From the NCBI GenBank assembly GCA_949299435.1, contig CASGAK010000017.1, forward strand, positions 1 through 11,288: a stretch of DNA of 11,288 nucleotides, read 5' to 3'. Positions 7,701 through 11,288 of this stretch are shown in pieces. The translations under genes and the position numbers were made by a program. The first letter of the stretch is position 1. Each line of letters begins with the position of its first letter. Under the pieces are notes generated by a model that had not been told where the DNA came from, did no database searches, and saw only the letters and a list, made by a program, of their open reading frames with translations. This DNA is from an uncultured bacterium (GTDB lineage: Bacteria; Cyanobacteriota; Vampirovibrionia; Gastranaerophilales; Gastranaerophilaceae).

Positions 7701-10700
7701 TAATTATTCTGAATCAATGGTTCGTCTGATAAGAAATTTGGTAATTGATAATAATTTTAATCTATACAATACAAATGAAATCTTAATAAGTTTAAAATTC
7801 GTAAAAGATGAAAATAAACTTAATAAAATAAATTCTTTTATTAATAATTTAATAAAAAATGAGAAAGTACATAACTCAGAGATAAAAGAGCTTACAAAAG
7901 TATTTTCTACCAATGAAACATTATCTACAGAAATTCTAATAAAAAAAATTAATGATTTTATAGATGCTGGTCTTGATGTCAACTCAATAACAGATATTTG
8001 TGCTAATGCTAAAGCGTTATCAATATTCAATGATGACGTAATTAATATATTGAAAAGACTAAAAGATGAAGGTAGTAATATTAGTTATGTTGTCGATTTA
8101 ATATCAAATAATACGATATCTGTAAGTCTTTCTGATAAAATTTCTTCTTTGCTCACTTTAGGAAAATTAACCACAGAAGACAAAACTATTTTGAAACAAC
8201 AAGGTATAGATATTGATTCAAAACTCAATATCCTTATGCGAGAAATTAATAAAAAATATCCAACAATTGAAACTCCAAAAGAAAATATCACAGAATTTTT
8301 AAACCAAATTAAAAACAATGAAGTGAATGATAAAGTAATTCAAAGTGCAGATTTTACACAATTCGGTAAATCCGGTATCCCTCTAGCATATTCAAGAGAT
8401 AAATTTATGCAAAATATGGATACAATAATAAAAAAACATAACAAAGTTACAGACTTTGATTTTGAAAATATAAAAATACCCGAATTAGAATTATCAAAAT
8501 CAGATGTAGAATTAACAAATCAAAAAATACAAGAGCTGAAGTCAAACCATAAAACTGAAGAAGTTGAAATAATTATCAACGGAGAAAAAACAATCGGCAC
8601 AAGATTTTTAGGCACACAAGGAGGATCAAATACCGCCTATTACACCCAAATTGGTGATAAACTTTATTACATAAAATACCCTGACCAAAATAAATTGGGA
8701 CAAAACATAGAAGAGGTTCTCGCCTCACAATTATATCGTGCAGCAGGCATAGATTCACCCAATATGAAATACATTTATGACAAAAACAACCATATCATCG
8801 GTATAGCAGGTGAATATATTCCAAACCTAAGTACGACTCCAAAATCTCCTGAGCAAATTTACGATGGTTTTGCAGTAGATGCTTGGCTTGCAAACTGGGA
8901 CGCTCCTAAAAACGACAACACTCAATATCGCGATAGCGGTGTTGTAAAAGTCGATGTCGGAGGCTCTATGCGATATCGAGCAAGAGGAGAGTTAAAAGAA
9001 TTTGATAATGTAGTAAATGAATTATCATCTTTGATTGAACAAAACTACAAATTTATGTCAATGACAAAATCTGACCTGCTAAATTCTTTAAATCATGTAA
9101 AAAACATCTCACCTGATTTAATTAAAAAAATAGTTTCAGATTCTCCTATCGAGGACTCTTCATTAATTAATACTCTTTTAAAACGAAAAGAGTATATAGC
9201 CCTTTTTGCCGAAAAACTTGAAACTCTTAATGAAAAAGATTTCCCAGATATTCTTCAAATGATAAATACGGCAAAACAAATGACCACACAAGAATTCAAA
9301 AACGATAGAAACATAGCTGAATTACTAGGCTATGAAAGAACAAAAACAGGATTTGAAGGACTTTTAAATACTAAAGGCACAGAAAATCTTAAACTAACCC
9401 CTGAAGAAAAGCTCTTTGCAAATGAACTGATTGCCGAAATAGAAAAATATACACTCAATAATAAAATTTCTGATACAGCAAACTTGCCAAAAGAAACTAA
9501 AGATTTTCTAAATTCCTTAATCAAAGGTATTCCGGAATTTGCTGCGTTTTTTACAAAACCCCAGCACGATAGACAAGCCTACTCACTTGACGTACACATT
9601 TTAAAAGTACTCCAAGACTCAATGAATGACCCACTCTATCAAAAACTGAGCGATAAAGACAAAATCGTACTTAAATTTTCAACACTTTTGCATGATATCG
9701 GTAAAAGATACTTCCAAAACAGCTCAGATACAGGACATGCAATGAAATCTGCAGAATATGTTTATTCAATACTAGAAAAATTTAACTTTACAGATGAAAT
9801 AAAAGACAGGATTATAGCAACTGTCGAAAACCACCACTGGTTCAAAGCATATAATTTAGGTCAACTTTCAAATAAGGAAATAGCAACTCTTTGTCGTAGA
9901 CCTGAGGATTTTCTAATTTACCGAATTGTTGCAAAAGCTGATGCTAATAACGTAAATGAAAATTTCTTTAAGAATGTTATGCACACAAATACAACAAAAG
10001 AAGCAAATATTGAATTTGATAAAAAAATGAACGAAATAGAAAAATATGTACAAAAACTTGCAGAAAAACAAGTTGTAATTACAACGTCAAAATTCAAAAA
10101 AATACCGCAAAGAATAACAAAAGATGGTCGAATACTTCCTGAAAGAAGTTTTCCAAAAGAAAAACATTTGCTAGACGGCAAAGAAGAAGAATTTGAAGTA
10201 TTAAATCTTACAACATTAGATAATCAAACTAACCTTTTCAAATACGGATTTGATAATGTAACGCTTGAAAAACTTCGACTTGCTGTGCATATGGTGCGAT
10301 CAAAAATTAATCTGGAAATATTTAAAACTCTAGCTAATAACCCGATAAATAATTCTGCACAATCAATTTCAATGATTAGCATGGCAGATAAATCAACATA
10401 CTACGGTTTAGAGTTCGGACTTATTGTTGATATTGATAATGCAAACGTATCGTATGCATACTATGCTAATGCAAATTCTGGCGGTAAAAAGGGATTCAAT
10501 AATTTTGTCTCTGAAATGTTCGAAGATAGTAAATACAGGACTTTTGTAAAAGATAAATTTATCGAAAATCTTGCAGATAAAAATATAAAAATCACAAACG
10601 AAGAATATGCACAAATTACAAAAGAAATTTTGAGCAAAAAATATCCAGAAACCCAAATTAGAGATTTAAAAATTAATGATAGAGTTTTCAAAAAAGAGGA

Positions 10701-10905
10701 TATAATCGATGCTTTCACTTATTCAAGAGATGAATTGATAAATGAGAAAAAAATGAAAGTCCATGGCTCACATAATGAAATAGTTGCCCTTAATTCTAAA
10801 GTAAAAGGGCTAATTGCAAAAGCAGACACATTAGCAGGTTGTCCAGAATGGTTCCTTGAATTTTCCAAGGAAAATAATTTACCTATAATTTTAGTTGGTA
10901 AATAA
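2767..10905 (+). CDS. giant modular protein: helical scaffold, kinase-like, HD and C-terminal effector-like domains
   Basis: One uninterrupted frame of 2712 residues. The ATG follows an AGGA only three bases away; no other start lies between it and the in-frame stop at 2731. No cleavable signal peptide is seen. Order of parts: (1) residues 1-50, a helical head including ISQYRQSKNLGYVITDDE; (2) about 55-100, a Pro/Thr-rich linker; (3) about 100-395, charged coiled-coil-like helices; (4) about 398-630, three Gly/Ala-rich hydrophobic stretches (402-428, 503-530, 609-622) of the kind seen in pre-toxin or membrane-active regions; (5) about 655-1900, a Lys/Asn/Asp-rich helical body with solenoid repeats at 1472-1706; (6) 1939-2078, a HipA/PI3K-like kinase fold; (7) 2267-2394, an HD domain; (8) about 2504-2712, an unassigned domain. 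Codon use changes near residue 655: Gly mostly GGA/GGC/GGG before and mostly GGT after. A secreted or cell-internal effector/polymorphic-toxin-like role is my inference. No partner, immunity or secretion gene is adjacent. Existence of the CDS is near certain; function is not. Confidence 0.96.
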   Translation: MATYSVEQQKIISQYRQSKNLGYVITDDEVVSIMQQEMEKTGKVYPGFENLAVSKKGNKEAKKGAQPAPPLENSNLFGTGLEKDLSKGVTLERTQKSYTPHQPTEPQTEAINFLKEITAEADAIVTERDKESGALSSLVNTWQEIFNKEYSKTTVKNEITKTKQDLIQLEKALKGEPLAYDFLGEPIHQTFEETFKSTRGVEFNEKNIQACQEKAQAYAQVKTAVEIINKTKENLSFSTKGDLTSQLNPEKSSKAIIEAFKLAGVNSKEEINKTLKDINEKYKDHPDVKKYGGDFRLAKTKQGKYVIYRTAKNGFPAEATNEELKLIAKELSTRLDKSLVTALGVEYKENATAEELSTLTHKTLEKYQKDYEDSFKKAYGKKDLKILSEEYVQKQQQGVSNIEMGLNIASMALMVVPGGAVATSGWALKGTVALKSTTTGAKVVKGLNLVDKAKKGVKIAQTLQKVQQAASPVIMTNMTLRPTELLEQLSSENGMSSDEWKSWGAGVLQNSVYMAAGMGASKLAEQGAALYKTKALVNTLKETGKSADEISAMVKANPVKFPNEIVKSFKKIDTLSKTLQVSSEVALDISSTYLVNKVMGNGNVTTQDWINSVAFAISGGVLQKQFVHLNTESKVKYIHDAFKEYGVSKEEAQNILKAMDSISEGKIRVKDTNIQNLTKQNSKIDDSEVAPFAKRLEKTPDIEDLTNPEIKEIKLENGDFDEYGNFVSDGTYVKAESANPLAKSKMYKIYKNGDLKLASNFDELIDQINLMRSGKKLDKNEISKINDLLKQNPDLSVKDFSQMISDICHLTDAYWNEGASKFFSDNIPFLQIKDFKTFKSNIDTFDKLITDLASDFKNARVVKTLKNLRTKCFTDEMVQISPEDFNRNLEFYKGLEPDLKQDIIKYDYDILFKKHDDKYFEAIKLADDFNRFVEEKGDYQNRVKCDEYSRYYPKFTDEEFAQLKKNINLAKELIQNNTPNASQIIYNLISSADSRYTDLYNDLKSELKNNFDYSYIPVLNNYYKDRSSLKLSTAIINIFPKESIATLLSKLNDKYLQLDKNGKKELMNRIAIVEKMPQLVKDNDRLNEYSFMKFFTETKIENSEKIKEFVALAEPEFLKKINFSTTSTYPIFDFEKLFTSQNLDNMIECAKLHKELPQNFIEYLNSEKSIIRNNFWSTADNLNFQYKADPNELKNRIELIKEYNNKLNPAILERIYNGMAVINKNMLDTLTQIKDPLAVNLTLYGNTLQILNQLDKDVLDKFINYVNNEKIDKDSAQNFCWHLHSIEQMDYFKALNSEELSAIPFKTIAQNFSGNLQNYNQVIKEILSKTPKRLQDLIKYEVSLGFYTDYTKIFEVSEYNNLIASLEKFSDDELKNIGAKTLVKYLSQSSRNKEFNPKNLELWRNLSENIKTKLHESAFNLLTSDKIIDIDNIIAEVENLRKHGVYDEISDIFLYDVITNSSPEMKKCLDAIISNPKFNSKNINLLIYNLQNIKNNIAKNPEISKSEEWDFIQELINEPKLDINDIYKITSPLNNDSKSRPLQKDFAKYLINRGDLNGDIISNLLGKILNSRWTKEGVNEAKIEFAKQLLDNPNIKNEDVPNLIDIIKNKKSEYTQKTIIDIMNTKKYYTSEVNSMFEAIEDDYNNYSESMVRLIRNLVIDNNFNLYNTNEILISLKFVKDENKLNKINSFINNLIKNEKVHNSEIKELTKVFSTNETLSTEILIKKINDFIDAGLDVNSITDICANAKALSIFNDDVINILKRLKDEGSNISYVVDLISNNTISVSLSDKISSLLTLGKLTTEDKTILKQQGIDIDSKLNILMREINKKYPTIETPKENITEFLNQIKNNEVNDKVIQSADFTQFGKSGIPLAYSRDKFMQNMDTIIKKHNKVTDFDFENIKIPELELSKSDVELTNQKIQELKSNHKTEEVEIIINGEKTIGTRFLGTQGGSNTAYYTQIGDKLYYIKYPDQNKLGQNIEEVLASQLYRAAGIDSPNMKYIYDKNNHIIGIAGEYIPNLSTTPKSPEQIYDGFAVDAWLANWDAPKNDNTQYRDSGVVKVDVGGSMRYRARGELKEFDNVVNELSSLIEQNYKFMSMTKSDLLNSLNHVKNISPDLIKKIVSDSPIEDSSLINTLLKRKEYIALFAEKLETLNEKDFPDILQMINTAKQMTTQEFKNDRNIAELLGYERTKTGFEGLLNTKGTENLKLTPEEKLFANELIAEIEKYTLNNKISDTANLPKETKDFLNSLIKGIPEFAAFFTKPQHDRQAYSLDVHILKVLQDSMNDPLYQKLSDKDKIVLKFSTLLHDIGKRYFQNSSDTGHAMKSAEYVYSILEKFNFTDEIKDRIIATVENHHWFKAYNLGQLSNKEIATLCRRPEDFLIYRIVAKADANNVNENFFKNVMHTNTTKEANIEFDKKMNEIEKYVQKLAEKQVVITTSKFKKIPQRITKDGRILPERSFPKEKHLLDGKEEEFEVLNLTTLDNQTNLFKYGFDNVTLEKLRLAVHMVRSKINLEIFKTLANNPINNSAQSISMISMADKSTYYGLEFGLIVDIDNANVSYAYYANANSGGKKGFNNFVSEMFEDSKYRTFVKDKFIENLADKNIKITNEEYAQITKEILSKKYPETQIRDLKINDRVFKKEDIIDAFTYSRDELINEKKMKVHGSHNEIVALNSKVKGLIAKADTLAGCPEWFLEFSKENNLPIILVGK
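7180..7884 (+). repeat. alpha-solenoid repeats inside the giant protein
   Basis: Seven copies of a degenerate two-helix repeat can be aligned by eye. The core is L-[IL]-x-N-x-x-[ILFV]-x-N-x-[DE]-[IV]. Copies start at residues 1472 (IISNPKFNSKNI), 1515 (LINEPKLDINDI), 1550 (LINRGDLNGDII), 1589 (LLDNPNIKNEDV), 1622 (IMNTKKYYTSEV), 1658 (LVIDNNFNLYN) and 1695 (LIKNEKVHNSEI). The spacing is 33-43 residues. Weaker copies follow (FIDAGLDVNSI; LKDEGSNISYV) and possibly precede (LIQNNTPNASQI). The pattern fits an ARM/HEAT-like solenoid, normally a protein- or ligand-binding scaffold. The DNA itself is not obviously repetitive, so these are old repeats. Confidence 0.6.
8581..9000 (+). other. HipA/PI3K-like kinase-fold domain of the giant protein
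   Basis: Residues 1939-2078. A Gly-rich turn (GTQGGSN, 1949-1955) precedes YYIKYP with Lys1970, placed like the ATP-binding lysine. EEVLASQLYRAAGI (1982-1995) resembles the helix that supplies the pairing glutamate. The catalytic-loop-like segment VDAWLANWDAPKNDN (2037-2051) supplies Asn2043, Asp2045 and Asn2049/Asn2051, and VKVDVGGSMRYRARG (2060-2074) supplies Asp2063, matching the metal-binding Asp of the DFG equivalent. This pattern is typical of the HipA / PI3-4-kinase / actin-fragmin-kinase branch of the protein-kinase-like fold. All expected catalytic residues appear present, so activity is plausible; whether the substrate is protein, lipid or nucleotide cannot be told. Confidence 0.6.
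9565..9948 (+). other. HD-domain phosphohydrolase module of the giant protein
   Basis: Residues 2267-2394. The metal ligands of the HD superfamily occur in order: His2277 (SLDVHILKVL), His2309-Asp2310 (TLLHDIGKR), His2324 (GHAMKSAEYV), His2356/His2357 (ENHHWF) and Asp2392 (AKADAN). LLHDIGK, then GH..SA, then NHHW is the arrangement of HD hydrolases acting on nucleotides or RNA ends. The site looks intact. The adjoining upstream run FLNSLIKGIPEF (about 2246-2257) appears to be part of the same module. The substrate is not predictable. Confidence 0.8.
10276..10902 (+). other. unassigned C-terminal domain, possibly ADP-ribosyltransferase-like
   Basis: Residues 2504-2712. The order is Arg2504/Arg2511, SAQSISMIS (2530-2538), YYGLEFGLIVDID (2545-2557), NANSGGKKGF (2568-2577), a helical part, then SHNEIVALNSKVKGLIAK (2668-2685) and a C-terminal EFSKENNLPIILVG. 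The order R ... S-x-S ... E (Glu2671) is that of R-S-E class ADP-ribosyltransferases, which often end large bacterial toxins. The similarity is motif-level only and I have no family match. It could equally be a new domain, or a recurrent tail that travels with the HD module. Confidence 0.3.
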
Positions 10906-11018
10906 AATTTTACTGTACATATCTACTTTTGTTTTTTCAGGATTAATAAGTACTATTTTAAACTAAAATAATTGAACATTACGAGAGTAAAGCATAATTC
11001 AGTTAAAATTAATAAAAT

Positions 11019-11049
11019 AAAAAAAGAGTTTGAGGTCTGTCTTTTTTTT
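11019..11049. terminator. A/T-tract hairpin, possible bidirectional terminator
   Basis: AAAAAAAGA (11019-11027) can pair with TCTTTTTTT (11040-11048) around a 12-base loop. Both strands then end in a T-run, as expected of a bidirectional terminator serving the giant gene on the plus strand. The stem has only one G-C pair, so it is weak. Confidence 0.35.
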
Positions 11050-11170
11050 ATGAATGTTAGACACAGCTTGTATTGCCCTGTTCGCATTAAATGTGCCTTC
11101 GATTGTCGCCCGCAAAGTCTATCCATTTTGCCGCCAATCATTCACACTCTGCTCATAAGTCGTCAAACTC

Positions 11171-11189
11171 AAAAAAGCGAGCTCTCGCT
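11171..11189 (-). terminator. second minus-strand hairpin plus T6
   Basis: On the minus strand AGCGA-GAGC-TCGCT (11189-11176) is followed at once by T6 (11176-11171). The stem is five base pairs, three of them G-C. It lies about 12 bases beyond the T-tract of the tRNA-Gly terminator on the same strand, so it is either a backup terminator or a relic of a lost gene. Confidence 0.4.
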
Positions 11190-11200
11190 AAAATCTTTCT

Positions 11201-11234
11201 ATAAAATAAAAAAGAGCCTGAAAATCAGACTCTT
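11201..11234 (-). terminator. rho-independent terminator of tRNA-Gly
   Basis: On the minus strand AAGAG-T-CTGA (11234-11225) pairs with TCAG-G-CTCTT (11221-11212) around a TTT loop with one internal mismatch, then runs into TTTTTTATTTTAT. It begins six bases after the CCA end of the tRNA, the usual place for a tRNA terminator. Confidence 0.75.
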
Positions 11235-11239
11235 CTTTA

Positions 11240-11288
11240 TGGAGCGGGAGACGAGGCTCGAACTCGCGACATCCTCCTTGGCAAGGAG
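11240..11288 (-). tRNA. tRNA-Gly (anticodon GCC), 5' part beyond the window
   Basis: The 3' two thirds of a tRNA on the minus strand. The anticodon loop is TTGCCAA with anticodon GCC (plus-strand 11280-11282) and a CTCC/GGAG stem. A five-base variable loop follows, then the T arm GCGAG-TTCGAGC-CTCGT, the 3' acceptor strand CTCCCGC, discriminator T and a genome-encoded CCA (plus-strand TGG at 11240-11242). The 5' acceptor strand and D arm lie past the right edge. Confidence 0.93.

Larger units (their letters stand above)
10906..11239. other. non-coding stretch between the giant gene and tRNA-Gly
   Basis: The first ~110 bases are very AT-rich, with no clear intrinsic terminator right after the stop at 10905: there is a T-rich run at 10927-10937 but no stem before it. 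A weak dyad ATTTTA-AAC-TAAAAT lies near 10953. From about 11051 to 11160 the composition changes to 45% GC (49 of 110 by hand count). Three hairpin/T-run elements are listed separately. No protein-coding gene is convincing here. Confidence 0.6.

Noticed and set aside
10953..11141. Minus-strand 62-codon ORF in the right intergenic region
   Set aside because: No ribosome-binding site and no motif, and it crosses the A/T-tract hairpin. Its apparent content comes from the GC-richer patch.
11050..11288. Plus-strand frame open from ATG 11050 through the right edge
   Set aside because: It runs through two hairpin terminators and antisense through the tRNA-Gly gene. Its end (RETRLELATSSLA) is the kind of false protein produced by reading across a tRNA gene.
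11240..11288. tRNA-Gly as an attachment site for an integrated element carrying the giant gene
   Set aside because: No second copy of the tRNA 3' end is visible in the window, and no integrase, transposase or inverted repeat is present.
1..11288. CRISPR array, insertion sequence or toxin-immunity pair
   Set aside because: No regularly spaced direct DNA repeats and no transposase-like protein were seen. No small gene follows the giant ORF that could be an immunity protein.

Overview
The window looks like chromosomal DNA from a low-GC bacterium using the standard code (TGA is not read as Trp; Trp is TGG). AT-rich non-coding DNA, very Lys/Asn/Ile-rich proteins and a giant multidomain ORF recall uncultured host-associated lineages such as the gut Melainabacteria/Gastranaerophilales. 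That placement is an impression from protein style, not a demonstrated match.

Layout. A tRNA-Thr(UGU) gene lies on the minus strand at the left edge behind a good sigma70-type promoter. Diverging from it is a small four-helix membrane protein of the DUF486/DMT family (173-514, plus). A minus-strand block follows: a membrane-anchored endonuclease/exonuclease/phosphatase (EEP) family protein (1594-2574), an unrecognised basic protein (786-1523) and a doubtful 79-codon ORF (516-755). A divergent intergenic region (2575-2766) leads to one plus-strand gene, 2767-10905, which fills 72% of the window. The right end has a 334-base non-coding stretch with several terminator-like hairpins and a locally GC-richer patch, then a partial minus-strand tRNA-Gly(GCC) cut by the window edge.

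The centre of interest is the 2712-residue protein (roughly 300 kDa). It has no cleavable signal peptide. Its order is: a conserved-looking N-terminal segment; a charged, helical, coiled-coil-like part; a Gly/Ala-rich hydrophobic part (about 398-630); a long helical body that includes an alpha-solenoid with at least seven copies of a 33-43-residue repeat (about 1472-1706); a HipA/PI3K-like kinase-fold domain (about 1939-2078); an HD-domain phosphohydrolase-like module (about 2267-2394); and a C-terminal domain of about 210 residues that I cannot assign firmly but that could be ADP-ribosyltransferase-like. Base and codon usage change sharply near 4740: the first 2 kb is T-poor with GGA/GGC glycine codons, the body T-rich with GGT. 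The gene therefore looks mosaic, with an N-terminal module of different history joined to a lineage-typical body. The overall design resembles a large effector or polymorphic-toxin-type protein: delivery/N-terminal module, helical binding scaffold, stacked C-terminal enzymatic domains. That role is inference. No immunity gene, chaperone or secretion gene is visible beside it.

The flanking genes show no clear functional link to the giant gene.
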